From assembly GCA_965247015.1 (NCBI GenBank), contig CBDFGG010000002.1, positions 258,777-322,776 on the forward strand: a stretch of DNA of 64,000 bases, in the 5' to 3' direction. The position numbers and the translations under genes were made by a program. A model generated the notes under the pieces. That model ran no database searches. It worked only from the letters and a program-made list of their open reading frames with translations, and was not told the DNA's origin. The DNA is from JAIXWP01 sp965247015 (GTDB lineage Bacteria > Bacteroidota > Bacteroidia > Flavobacteriales_D > Sanyastnellaceae). Positions 41,646 to 51,046 of the stretch are shown in pieces (within the stretch, counting starts at the first letter, position 1; every line of letters starts with the position of its first letter).

Positions 41646-44546
41646 ATGCGACAACTCTTGCCTCTGTACACCCTCATCGTATTTCTAACTTGCTTCGCAA
41701 GCAGACTATGGTCGCAACAACCCTATGCTCTTCAATACCACGCCTCGCAAGGCTGGCCTTCCAATGTGGTGTATGATATTTACCAAGACTCAAAAGGATT
41801 TATTTGGACAGCCACGAATGAAGGGCTCTCGAGATATGATGGCCAAGAACATGTTTTTTATAGAAACTCGAAGCAATCGTCTTTTCCAGGCAGTTGTATC
41901 AAGGAAGATCGCTTTGGCAGAATTTGGTATGAAAATTTTGACGGCTTTGTGTTCTATACACAAAATGACTCGCTAGGTCTGCTAAGTCAAAATAGTCCAA
42001 TTGACTTCTTACACTACGGCATCACTGATGAATTCATTTTTGTCGTGCAAAAAAAAGGGATCGATGTTTTCGATTTGGAAACTACACACTTCATTAAAAC
42101 GATTTCTGTCGACAACATGGATTTGGAATATGCCGAAAGTGTGGGCAATCATTATTATTTTATTAGAAGAAATGTAGTTTATCAAATTACTCCCGCTCTT
42201 CAATTAAAACAAATTGATTTTTTTAAGTCGAGAAGTATTTCGAACAAGGCGATATACCCCACGAATGACGGGCTCCTGGTGATTTCAAAGTCTGAGTATG
42301 TTGATTCGGTATATTTTTTTTCCAAAGATTTTCAAGAAAAATTAATCCTTCCCATAGACTGTGATCAAGCCATTTTGGATTTAACGGTGTTGGATAATAA
42401 AATTTGGATTCATACTGCGAAGGGAAGTATGGAGTATACTTCTTCTTTGGATAAAAGATTGCTGCCTTTATCTAGTAATATTTATTTCAATGATCATGCT
42501 GTCTCTGGAATGATTCGAGATCGACAGGATAACTATTGGTTCACAACATTGAATGCTGGAGTTTTTTTAGTGCCTGAACTTACCAGCAAAAAGCGCATAT
42601 CGAATGAGGAACCGTTTGCCTTGATTGAGCCATTTAAGAAGGGATTTATAGCTGCTGGAAAAAAGAATGAATTTGTTTTTTATGATCAATCCTTGAACAA
42701 GGAGAAGGTGATTGCAACGAGTCGATTGCCCTATTATATGTTCGTCGATACTACAAACAACAATGTTTTTTATTCTACGAATGGTTTTTCGATGGTTGTG
42801 AATGAGGATTTTGAACACCCAACGGATTTTCAATTTGCTCTGAAGGCAATGGTGAAGTTGGATGAAAAGTACTATGCCTTTGCAGCATCGAGATACAGTG
42901 GTTTACTTCGAAATCCCCTTTGCGATAATGGATTTAAGTCGAAATGGGATGATTACTTTGAAGCTCATCGACACGAGAGAGTGAATGTAGCCGCCTTGAA
43001 AGTGAATGCAAGAGGAAAGTCGATTGCTTATCAAGAGAGCAGTGGGAATGTAATGCTCGCAACGAATCTAGGCTTGTTTGAAATTGGGGTTAATGGAGAG
43101 CGAGAAATCACCAACAAGGGGGAATCTGTATTTGCAAAATCCATTGTTAATTTTAAAGATGAGTTATTTATACTGGATTCTCGAGGTACGGTTTTTACTT
43201 ACAAGAATGGAGTTTTTACCAATTGCAATGAGCAGTGGGGTATTGCTCCTTTCGAAATTACAAGTATCAAGAGAATCGATCATCGTTTAGTGATTATCAC
43301 AAAGTTGAAAATATTAATTTTCGATCTTGCGTCGCGCAGTACAAGCGATGTGTCTTTGATTTTATTTAAGAATAAAATTCACGATGTATTTATTAAAGAT
43401 CATGTGATGTTTTTAGCCACTGATCAAGGATTGATTAGTTCAAATTTGGATGTGGCGAAGAAGAAAGATAGCAATGCCATTTTTCGAATTAATAAAGTTC
43501 TTGTAAATGGCGAGGCCATTTCTGATCAAAATCTTTTGGATTTGAAAATGGATCAGAATCGATTGAGCATTCAGTTTTCGATTCTTGATTTTGGAATGAG
43601 TAGGGAGAATGTGCTCTCATTTAGAGTGAATAATAGTGAGTGGAATCCCTTATCAGAAGGGCAACGGAGAATTAATTTGACTTCTTTGAGTCCTGGTCAT
43701 TATTTGGTGGAGTTTCAGGTCAACGGAAATGTGGTTGGGGAGCATCTAGCATTTGAAATAAAAGCACCATTTTGGCGAAAAGCGTGGTTTTATTTTCTCA
43801 TCGGATTTATAATTCTTCTGAGCCTCATTTTTTATTCGCGTTGGCAAATTAATTTGATGAGAAATCAAGTGAGACTTTTAAATGAGAAAGTTAAACTGGA
43901 GAAGAGCCTGAGTCGATCGGTATTGACTGCAGTGAAATCTCAAATGAATCCGCACTTTTTCTACAATGCATTGAATACCATTCAGGCGTATATTTTTACC
44001 AACGACAAGCAAAACGCTACAAATTATTTATCCAAGTTTTCTAAACTCACACGAATGATTTTGGAAATGTCTGAACGAGAGAATATTCGATTATCAGAAG
44101 AAGTTCAAGCATTGACGCTCTATTTAGAATTAGAGGGCATGCGTTTTCAAGAGGATTTTAAATACAGTTTTAGAATTGATGAAAGTATTGATACTAGTTT
44201 GGTTCATATCCCGTCGATGCTCATTCAGCCTTATGTAGAGAACGCTATCAAACACGGATTACTTCATAAGCAAGGGGAGAAAAGAGTAGAGATAGTTTTG
44301 ACAAAGAGAGGAGAATTGTTGTGCGTATCGATTGATGACAATGGTATCGGAAGAAAGAAGGCGGATGAACTAAATCACGCTCGAAATGAAAGACACGAAT
44401 CATTTGCGTCATCAGCCAATGAAAAAAGACTTGATATATTAAATAGACACTTGGCGAATAGGGTAAGTGTGGAGTATACCGATAAGTTGGATTCTTATAA
44501 TAATGCAATAGGAACGATGGTAGTCTTACTTATTCCAATGAATTAA
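41646..44546 (+). CDS. Periplasmic-propeller sensor histidine kinase (LytS type)
   Basis: 966 residues. A signal peptide ends near SRLWSQ. Residues about 30-640 form the seven-bladed regulator propellers (for example YDIYQDSKGFIWTATNEGLSRYDG), followed by a Y_Y_Y sandwich (FRVNNSEWNPLSEGQRRINL) and one helix at about 712-732. The cytoplasmic His_kinase domain has His770 in QMNPHFFYNALNTIQ and an ATPase with PYVENAIKHGL and DDNGIGRK. The layout is that of BaeS-free polysaccharide or surface-state sensors in Bacteroidota, but the kinase is LytS-like. The LytTR regulator follows 6 bases later. Confidence 0.94.
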   Translation: MRQLLPLYTLIVFLTCFASRLWSQQPYALQYHASQGWPSNVVYDIYQDSKGFIWTATNEGLSRYDGQEHVFYRNSKQSSFPGSCIKEDRFGRIWYENFDGFVFYTQNDSLGLLSQNSPIDFLHYGITDEFIFVVQKKGIDVFDLETTHFIKTISVDNMDLEYAESVGNHYYFIRRNVVYQITPALQLKQIDFFKSRSISNKAIYPTNDGLLVISKSEYVDSVYFFSKDFQEKLILPIDCDQAILDLTVLDNKIWIHTAKGSMEYTSSLDKRLLPLSSNIYFNDHAVSGMIRDRQDNYWFTTLNAGVFLVPELTSKKRISNEEPFALIEPFKKGFIAAGKKNEFVFYDQSLNKEKVIATSRLPYYMFVDTTNNNVFYSTNGFSMVVNEDFEHPTDFQFALKAMVKLDEKYYAFAASRYSGLLRNPLCDNGFKSKWDDYFEAHRHERVNVAALKVNARGKSIAYQESSGNVMLATNLGLFEIGVNGEREITNKGESVFAKSIVNFKDELFILDSRGTVFTYKNGVFTNCNEQWGIAPFEITSIKRIDHRLVIITKLKILIFDLASRSTSDVSLILFKNKIHDVFIKDHVMFLATDQGLISSNLDVAKKKDSNAIFRINKVLVNGEAISDQNLLDLKMDQNRLSIQFSILDFGMSRENVLSFRVNNSEWNPLSEGQRRINLTSLSPGHYLVEFQVNGNVVGEHLAFEIKAPFWRKAWFYFLIGFIILLSLIFYSRWQINLMRNQVRLLNEKVKLEKSLSRSVLTAVKSQMNPHFFYNALNTIQAYIFTNDKQNATNYLSKFSKLTRMILEMSERENIRLSEEVQALTLYLELEGMRFQEDFKYSFRIDESIDTSLVHIPSMLIQPYVENAIKHGLLHKQGEKRVEIVLTKRGELLCVSIDDNGIGRKKADELNHARNERHESFASSANEKRLDILNRHLANRVSVEYTDKLDSYNNAIGTMVVLLIPMN

Positions 44547-44552
44547 TAAATT

Positions 44553-45287
44553 ATGAAGGCAATAATTATCGATGATGAGAAAATGGCAAGAACACTGCTG
44601 AACGGCTATGTTCAAGAGTTTTGTGCGGATGTCGAAGTGGTGGAAATGTGTGCTGATCTGCCAAGCGGAGTGAAAGCTATTAGAAAGCACCAACCTGATA
44701 TCGTTTTTTTAGACATTGAAATGCCCGGACATAGTGGCTTGGAATTGCTAGATTTTTTTGATGAAAAAGAAGCAAATTTTTCGATCATTTTCATCACAGC
44801 ATATAATCAATATGCGATACAGGCTTTCAAGTTATCTGCAGTCGACTATTTATTGAAGCCCGTGGAACCATCTGAGTTGGCCCAAGCGGTCAATCGCTGC
44901 CGTCAACAGAAAGAGAAAAGCGATTTTCAATTATTGAAAGAAAATCTGACCCCGCAATCAAAACGAAAGATTGCGATTGCAATGAGCAACTCTATAAAAT
45001 ATGTAGCACTGGACAGTATTATGTTTTTAAAAGCGGATGGAGCGTATACAGAGATTATTCTTAGCGATGACTCCAAGTTAATTGCAAGCCGCGGATTAAA
45101 GCACTTTGATGAAACACTATCCGACGTTCCATCTTTTTTTCGATGTCATAAAAGCTATTTGATAAACACTGAATATATCACTGATTATGTGAAATCGGAT
45201 GGAGGATTTCTAAAAATTAAACATCATGAGATTGGTATTTCTACAGAAAAAGTAGATGCTTTTTTAAACCTGATGAAAAATTTATAG
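44553..45287 (+). CDS. LytTR-family response regulator
   Basis: 244 residues. A receiver with Asp54 in VFLDIEMPGH, phosphorylated by the propeller kinase just upstream, and a C-terminal LytTR DNA-binding domain (about 140-240) with SNSIKYVALDSIMFLKADG and FFRCHKSYLINTEYI. LytTR regulators typically bind paired direct repeats. The last six bases (TTATAG) are shared with the stop of the convergent LysR gene. Confidence 0.95.
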   Translation: MKAIIIDDEKMARTLLNGYVQEFCADVEVVEMCADLPSGVKAIRKHQPDIVFLDIEMPGHSGLELLDFFDEKEANFSIIFITAYNQYAIQAFKLSAVDYLLKPVEPSELAQAVNRCRQQKEKSDFQLLKENLTPQSKRKIAIAMSNSIKYVALDSIMFLKADGAYTEIILSDDSKLIASRGLKHFDETLSDVPSFFRCHKSYLINTEYITDYVKSDGGFLKIKHHEIGISTEKVDAFLNLMKNL

Positions 45288-46205
45288 GTCAACTCGTCGA
45301 TTACCGGTAGTTGAGTTCAAGAAGCGTGAAGCTATTTTATCACTGTTTTCTCGGATATATTCTACGAATGCATGATGCAAGGGCGACTGACGCATTTCTT
45401 TTCGCCAAATGAGTCTCCATTTCGTTTTGATTGGAAAGCCTTTCATAGGAATGATTTCGAGTTCTTTTAATTTCAACTCGCGCTTCATTCCAATCAATGG
45501 AATAACTGATATCCCAATACCCGCAATTACTGCTTGTTTTACTGCTTCATTAGATTGAAGCTCTAATATTTTTTTGGGCCTGATTTTTTTGTTCTCAATA
45601 TATCCTTGCATGGTATTTCGCGTCGCACTCCCTAGCTCGCGATAGATGACCGATTCTTTTTCCCAGACAATATTTTTCTTTGAATAGTTTTTACTTCCCA
45701 CCAAGTAAAGCTCATTGTCCATAAGATCGATATAATCCCATTTGCCATGATCGGGCATCACTGATACCAGCGCATAATCCGTATCGCAGGCATCTAAACT
45801 TGCGATGACTGCAGAACGATTCGTTACATCAAGGTTGAGATCAATGCCTTCATGCTTTTTAAGAAAATCACGTAAGAAGTAAGGGATAATATACTTGCCG
45901 GTCGACACCGATGCAATTTTGAGTTTACCTGTTATGAGTCCTTTATAATCGTGTGATTTGCGGTTGAGTTCTTCGACGCCAATTAATACTTGCTCTGCGA
46001 TGGCTGCTACCTCTTTTCCGAAATCAGTGATTTTAATATTTCGTCCAGAAATAGTGGTCAGCGGGATATCAAACTGATCCTGAAGATTTTTCAATTGAAT
46101 AGACACAGCAGGCTGTGTCATATGTAACTCTTCAGCGGCTTTGGTGATGCTCTTGAGTTCAGCTATTTTCTTGAAAACAAAAAGTTGATGCAGCGTATAA
46201 TTCAT
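45282..46205 (-). CDS. LysR-family transcriptional regulator
   Basis: 307 residues. The winged helix-turn-helix is at 16-60 (SITKAAEELHMTQPAVSIQLKNLQDQF), and the rest is a periplasmic-binding-like effector domain. The sequence is close to the CbbR/CysB group in style. It is divergent from an SbtA-like bicarbonate transporter gene, and the 99-base gap holds a strong inverted repeat of the LysR operator type, so it probably controls that transporter and itself. The effector is unknown; bicarbonate or a carbon metabolite is the natural guess. Its stop overlaps the LytTR gene by 6 bases. Confidence 0.93.
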   Translation of the reverse strand: MNYTLHQLFVFKKIAELKSITKAAEELHMTQPAVSIQLKNLQDQFDIPLTTISGRNIKITDFGKEVAAIAEQVLIGVEELNRKSHDYKGLITGKLKIASVSTGKYIIPYFLRDFLKKHEGIDLNLDVTNRSAVIASLDACDTDYALVSVMPDHGKWDYIDLMDNELYLVGSKNYSKKNIVWEKESVIYRELGSATRNTMQGYIENKKIRPKKILELQSNEAVKQAVIAGIGISVIPLIGMKRELKLKELEIIPMKGFPIKTKWRLIWRKEMRQSPLHHAFVEYIRENSDKIASRFLNSTTGNRRVDL

Positions 46206-46233
46206 AGCACGAAGATAACATATATCTTTTTAC

Positions 46234-46257
46234 TTATGTTTTATATAAAAAACATAA
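46234..46257. promoter_or_regulatory. Candidate LysR operator between lysR and the transporter gene
   Basis: TTATGTTTT and AAAACATAA are perfect 9-base arms 6 bases apart. The centre is about 40 bases upstream of the transporter -7 box (46282) and about 30 upstream of a TATCTTCG box for the LysR gene (46210-46217, minus strand), the usual place for LysR control. Confidence 0.6.
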
Positions 46258-46281
46258 ATATTCAATGAACAGTGAGGTGGC

Positions 46282-46289
46282 TAATTTTG
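46282..46289 (+). promoter_or_regulatory. -7 promoter box of the SbtA-like gene
   Basis: TAATTTTG, an exact TAnnTTTG match, 15 bases before the ATG at 46305. The -33 TTG is missing, which fits a promoter that needs an activator such as the adjacent LysR protein. Confidence 0.55.
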
Positions 46290-46304
46290 CCAACCAAAAT
46301 CACT

Positions 46305-47258
46305 ATGGAACTATTTATTTCCAATCTAACTAATCCTGCTTTTCTCTTTTTTCTGTTAGGTATATTAGCTGTAAGACTGAAAAGCGATTTAGAGATACCA
46401 CGAAACTCAGCAAAATTTATTTCGCTATATCTGTTGTTTGCTATTGGTTTCAAGGGAGGTCAGGAGTTGTCGCACCATCCTATCACTACAGAAATTGTTG
46501 GCGTATTGCTCTTTGGAATTTTGTTGTCTGTTTTGATTCCGCTTTATACTTTTTTTCTTTTGAGAAAAAAATTGGGGATCTTCAATGCCGCAGCAATAGG
46601 CGCAGCATATGGCTCTGTTAGTGCCGTGACGTTTGTAACTGCTATCAGTTATCTCGAACAAAATCACATGGATTTCCATGGACACATGGTTGCTATTATG
46701 GCATTGATGGAGTCGCCCGCGATTATTATTTCCCTTATCTTATTATCGGCTTACGATAAAGATGACAACATTTCGAGTACAAAAGATATCCTGCATCATA
46801 GTCTCACCAATGGTAGCGTGCTTTTAATTCTAGGAAGTTTAATTATTGGGTTTTTGGCAAATGCAGAACAGGCCGAGGGTATTAAGCCTTTTACTACTGA
46901 TTTGTTCAAAGGATTTCTCGCCATCTTTTTATTAGATATGGGAATATCCTGTGGAAAGAAATTAAATTCATTTACTCAAAATGGCTGGACGCCTGTGCTG
47001 TATTCATCCATCGCCCCATTGGTCAATGGATCCATAGTAGCATACGTGAGTCGTTTTTTTACAGATGAAATATCCGATCGATTTATACTGGCCGTGCTTG
47101 CTGCGAGTGCTTCTTATATCGCCGTTCCCGCTGCGATGAAGCTTGCCAATCCCAAGGCGAGCGAAGGGCTCTATTTACCCATGGCCCTCGCTATCACTTT
47201 CCCTTTGAACATCACACTTGGAATGCCGTTGTATTTTTATATTGTTTCGATGGGCTAA
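46305..47258 (+). CDS. SbtA-like sodium-dependent bicarbonate transporter
   Basis: 317 residues with about ten helices in two inverted halves. The SbtA (DUF897) signatures are GFKGGQEL in the first half and AAYGSVSAVTFVTAISYLE at the substrate site. In cyanobacteria SbtA imports bicarbonate with sodium; in heterotrophs it may serve anaplerotic carboxylation. No SbtB-type PII partner is adjacent; a LysR gene is instead. The start is ATG 46305, downstream of the -7 box, giving MELFISNLTNPAF. Confidence 0.9.
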   Translation: MELFISNLTNPAFLFFLLGILAVRLKSDLEIPRNSAKFISLYLLFAIGFKGGQELSHHPITTEIVGVLLFGILLSVLIPLYTFFLLRKKLGIFNAAAIGAAYGSVSAVTFVTAISYLEQNHMDFHGHMVAIMALMESPAIIISLILLSAYDKDDNISSTKDILHHSLTNGSVLLILGSLIIGFLANAEQAEGIKPFTTDLFKGFLAIFLLDMGISCGKKLNSFTQNGWTPVLYSSIAPLVNGSIVAYVSRFFTDEISDRFILAVLAASASYIAVPAAMKLANPKASEGLYLPMALAITFPLNITLGMPLYFYIVSMG

Positions 47259-47388
47259 CGAATGCATTGACTACCCATGAATGTGTTTAGTCGAGTTTTC
47301 CATCCCTAAAATTGTCATTACATCCCAGAAATTTTATTTATTGATTTTCAATAGAGTCATTTGTCGAACTAATTCTTACAATAAAACA

Positions 47389-49233
47389 ATGACAAATTTT
47401 TACTCTTTCAAATCGAAAATTTCTATGCTGTTAATGGCCTTGTTGCCGCTCTTGTCTTCAGCACAAATTGACTTAGTTCAAACATCCGATAATAGTATTT
47501 TGGCTGCGGCTAACAATGTTATTCTAAGTTGCAGCGATGGTCAATTTACATTTGAGAATAGTTTTGGTCGTTTATATAATTTAAATGATCTGGGCTATAA
47601 TAGTTTTGAAGTCACTAAAGTGACAGCAGCAATATCGTTAATTGGACCTAATGAAAACACTGTAGTAGATATATCTGCGCAGGTTTATTCTACAAATGGA
47701 GGCACTAATTCTGCAGATCTTGCGCTCGTTGGCAGTGCTACAACTACGGTGGATGGACAGATGGGAGGTAGTCTAGTAGATATAGTATTTACTACTCCTG
47801 TCACTGTATCGTCTGATGCGATGATGATTGTAGTGACAGCGCCAAATCTAATTGGGAGTGGGAGTTTCCTCTATTTTGGCGGAAATTCGAATGGGGAATC
47901 AGCACAAGCATTTTTTAGAAGTAATGATTCCGAATGTGGAATTTCTGAATTTACAGGGTTGAGTGATTTTGGGATGGTGGATGCACATTTAGTACTATTC
48001 CCAACGGGATATCCAACGCTTACATGTCCTGCAGGTAACGTGTTTTTGCAATCACAAGCTGAAGTAAATCAATTTGGAATAGATTACCCCACTTGCACAC
48101 AAGTGACAGGCAACTTATATGTTCAAGTAGGTGAGGGGTCATCAGATATTGTGGATTTATCTCCGCTTGGAAATATTGTCTCTATTTCGGGAACATTTCA
48201 ATTAAACAACAATACATTTCTGAGTGATCTGAGCGGAATGAGCAATTTGGTTGAAGTAGCGGGACTAAGTTTATTTAATAACGGGTTTACCAATCTTGAT
48301 GGTTTTTCTTCTTTGTCAAGCTGTCAGATCGGTGTTTACATTAGTCAGAACAATAATTTGACAAATGTGAATGCATTGAGTAATATTATCTCAATGGAGG
48401 CAATTATTATTGACAATAATGATGTTTTGACGGATATCTCAGGTTTAGAAAATGTTGAGGTTGGAACAATCATTCCGGGTGTTGGTATAACGATTACAAA
48501 TAATTCCGCACTTGCCGTTTGTAATATTCCAAACATTTGCGAATATATCGCTAACGATCCAACGACATACCTTCGAAATATCTCAGGTAATCTAGCAGAG
48601 TGTATTGATGAACAAGCTGTAGTCAATGCATGTAACGGGCCAGCTGATGGCTGTACAGAGGCCTTATATGGCCAATATCCTTCCAGTACGTTTGTTCCTT
48701 CTTGCACAGGAGCCGCAGAAGTGATAGTAACGGACGCTTGGACGGGGGAGTATTCTTTGGTAGAAACAACTGAAGGCGTGGAATACACGTTTTCAAGCTC
48801 GGTAGCCACAGACTACATCACAATTACAAGTGAAGACGGTTCGGTGGTCTTAGGAACCTTCACAGGAAGCACTTCAGCAGGACTGGCACCAATGGATGCA
48901 GTAGTTCGTTTTTATTTACATGAAAATGATCAGTGCGAAAGTGCGGATATTAACAGATCTCGTATTGTTCAATGTAGTATAGTGGGTGTAGAAGAAGTAG
49001 TGGCGTCTAGCTTTATTTGTTATCCAAACCCAACCAAAGACTTATTGAATATTTCGTTTGATCGCGAAATATCAACGGTGTCTATTTTTAATATTCTTGG
49101 TGAAGTTGTGATGAATAAAACAGTAAATGCTAAGAATGCACAACTTGATATTCAGTTACTAATACCTGGAAACTATATTGTTAAAGCACTTTCAAATGAA
49201 ACTGTTTTAACAACGAGTGTAATAAAGGAGTAA
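47389..49233 (+). CDS. Type IX secreted protein with repeat domain
   Basis: 614 residues from ATG 47389, which gives a clean signal peptide (MTNFYSFKSKISMLLMALLPLLSSAQ). A beta-rich part follows, then about 240-400 of receptor-L/leucine-rich-like repeats (DLSPLGNIVSISGTFQL, LSDLSGMSNLVEVAGL). The last ~75 residues are a Por-type sorting tail (SFICYPNPTKDLLNISF to the final VIKE), which routes the protein through the type IX system to the surface. A role in adhesion is a guess. Confidence 0.85.
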   Translation: MTNFYSFKSKISMLLMALLPLLSSAQIDLVQTSDNSILAAANNVILSCSDGQFTFENSFGRLYNLNDLGYNSFEVTKVTAAISLIGPNENTVVDISAQVYSTNGGTNSADLALVGSATTTVDGQMGGSLVDIVFTTPVTVSSDAMMIVVTAPNLIGSGSFLYFGGNSNGESAQAFFRSNDSECGISEFTGLSDFGMVDAHLVLFPTGYPTLTCPAGNVFLQSQAEVNQFGIDYPTCTQVTGNLYVQVGEGSSDIVDLSPLGNIVSISGTFQLNNNTFLSDLSGMSNLVEVAGLSLFNNGFTNLDGFSSLSSCQIGVYISQNNNLTNVNALSNIISMEAIIIDNNDVLTDISGLENVEVGTIIPGVGITITNNSALAVCNIPNICEYIANDPTTYLRNISGNLAECIDEQAVVNACNGPADGCTEALYGQYPSSTFVPSCTGAAEVIVTDAWTGEYSLVETTEGVEYTFSSSVATDYITITSEDGSVVLGTFTGSTSAGLAPMDAVVRFYLHENDQCESADINRSRIVQCSIVGVEEVVASSFICYPNPTKDLLNISFDREISTVSIFNILGEVVMNKTVNAKNAQLDIQLLIPGNYIVKALSNETVLTTSVIKE

Positions 49234-49253
49234 TATTTTTTCATAGTCATAAG

Positions 49254-49296
49254 GAATAAGGGGCCGCGCAATTGATGGCCTCTTATTCTTTCTTTT
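49254..49296 (+). terminator. Terminator after the type IX secreted protein gene
   Basis: GAATAAGGGGCC (49254-49265) pairs with GGCCTCTTATTC (49277-49288) with one G-T wobble and an 11-base loop, followed by TTTCTTTT. Confidence 0.8.
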
Positions 49297-49303
49297 ACTT
49301 TTG
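49296..49303 (+). promoter_or_regulatory. -7 promoter box of the TPR kinase gene
   Basis: TACTTTTG, an exact TAnnTTTG match. It abuts the ATG at 49304, so transcription would start after it; the real start is therefore more likely ATG 49322. It overlaps the preceding terminator tail. Confidence 0.5.
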
Positions 49304-49321
49304 ATGCCTAATATATTCTTG

Positions 49322-51037
49322 ATGAAGGGCTCGTTCATTCTAATTTTGATATTTTTTCTAGGGCTTGCTGGAAGATGCCAAATTCTTCAAAAGGATTTGG
49401 TAAGCATTGACCACTTGATGAATGCTAAACGCTATGAAGAAGCAAAATTATTGGTAGAACATGTGGAGGGAAATCTAAAATCAAGTGATGATTCGGTTGA
49501 TGGGGAATATAATTTTCTAGAACTAAAGTATAGACAAGCAAGGATTTTGGATGAATTGCAGCTCGCTCCCGAAAAAACCCTCCAAATCCTTTATGGAATT
49601 ATTGATCGTGCCGAAAAAGCAAATCAATACGATTTGTGTTGTCGGATCTATTTGTTAATGGCTTTGTCACATGAGAAAGTTTCAAATTTTAGTTTAACCA
49701 AAAAATATTTGGACCTGGCTTTTGAAAAAATTCAGCAATATCAGCTAGAGAGCAAATACAGTACTTATTGCATTCGCCGATCATCCTATGATAGATATAT
49801 AAATGATCATGCTTCTTCTTTTTTCTTTGCGAAAGAAGCGGAACGCACCGCGCCAAAGTGGAATAATAAAGGTGATTTAAGTGATGCGTATTTGATTCTT
49901 GGCGCTTATTATAATCGTGTCAAGGATTATGAAAGCTCGTTGAAGTATAGCTTTCTGCATCTAAACAGCACACGAGAAGATACCATTACGGCGAAGCGCG
50001 GATATCAATTCAATAATATTTCTAGAAAATATTTAAATCTTGAAAATTTTGAATTAGCGCTTTTGTATAGTGATTCAGCTCGTGCGTATTACAACCAATT
50101 CAAGCCGGATTCAAAATATAATCATGACAAGCTGAGGTCAGAAATTTTCGAGGTACTGGGTAAGAACGACTCAGCTTTATTTTATTACAAAAAATTTCAT
50201 CAAAATTGGAACAATGTTTTTCAGGAAGAGCAGGATATCAAGTCTAAGAATATAGAAGAACGTTATCAAAGTGATAAGCAGAAGCAGACCATTGAAAATA
50301 AAGAAAGTCAGGTACTATTCATCACAATTTTATTGCTCGTAATTACTCTTGCTACAGCGTTGGTGATTCTCCAAAACGCAAGAATAAAAACGAAAAATAA
50401 AACTATAAATCTACAATTATCAGAACTGTCAAAATTGCTCGAGCAGAAACAAGTACTTCTTTCAGAACTTCAGCACCGGGTAAAGAATAACTTACAACAC
50501 GTGATCAGCATCCTTGATATTCAAAAAGAGAGTTTGGATTTTAATTCAATAGACGAAATTATCAGAGAAAATCAAAATAGAATTCACTCTGTCGCACTCC
50601 TTCATAAGAAACTGGATGTGTCAGAAAATGTGAATGATGTGGATGTCTTTAGATATGTAGCTGAACTCGCGGATTTGGTAATCAGTTCTTATGACGATCG
50701 GCAGAAAAAAATCAGTCATACGGTTAAAAGTGATGTAGGATTGATGAGCATTGAATTGGCCTTACCACTTGGTCTAATTATTACTGAATTAGCAAGTAAT
50801 AGTATGAAGCATGCATTTAAAAAGAAGAATGTTGGTGTGATTAGCATTGAGGTGTCTCATGATGCGGAAAGCAATCGATATAAATTCAATTATTCCGATA
50901 ATGGGATTGGCTTCGATTTTAATGCAACGAATTCAAAAGGGTTGGGGCAGGAGATAATCAAAGGTTTAATTGATCAACTAGATGGCGAAGTGATAACGAA
51001 TAATTCAAATGGGTTCGAAATTACCATTTATTTTTAA
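49322..51037 (+). CDS. TPR-containing sensor kinase, HisKA_2 type
   Basis: About 571 residues. The signal peptide MKGSFILILIFFLGLAGRCQ begins at the preferred start; the upstream ATG (49304) falls at the -7 box. Periplasmic tetratricopeptide-like helices run to about 300 (for example YSFLHLNSTREDTITAKRGYQF). A helix (about 330-350) precedes the HisKA_2 dimerisation domain with His385 in ELQHRVKNNLQHV and an HATPase with ELASNSMKHAF and SDNGIGFDF. The LytTR regulator starts 9 bases later. This is a Bacteroidota-type kinase whose periplasmic TPR region may sense a protein or peptide. Confidence 0.92.
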   Translation: MKGSFILILIFFLGLAGRCQILQKDLVSIDHLMNAKRYEEAKLLVEHVEGNLKSSDDSVDGEYNFLELKYRQARILDELQLAPEKTLQILYGIIDRAEKANQYDLCCRIYLLMALSHEKVSNFSLTKKYLDLAFEKIQQYQLESKYSTYCIRRSSYDRYINDHASSFFFAKEAERTAPKWNNKGDLSDAYLILGAYYNRVKDYESSLKYSFLHLNSTREDTITAKRGYQFNNISRKYLNLENFELALLYSDSARAYYNQFKPDSKYNHDKLRSEIFEVLGKNDSALFYYKKFHQNWNNVFQEEQDIKSKNIEERYQSDKQKQTIENKESQVLFITILLLVITLATALVILQNARIKTKNKTINLQLSELSKLLEQKQVLLSELQHRVKNNLQHVISILDIQKESLDFNSIDEIIRENQNRIHSVALLHKKLDVSENVNDVDVFRYVAELADLVISSYDDRQKKISHTVKSDVGLMSIELALPLGLIITELASNSMKHAFKKKNVGVISIEVSHDAESNRYKFNYSDNGIGFDFNATNSKGLGQEIIKGLIDQLDGEVITNNSNGFEITIYF

Positions 51038-51046
51038 TTGGAAATT

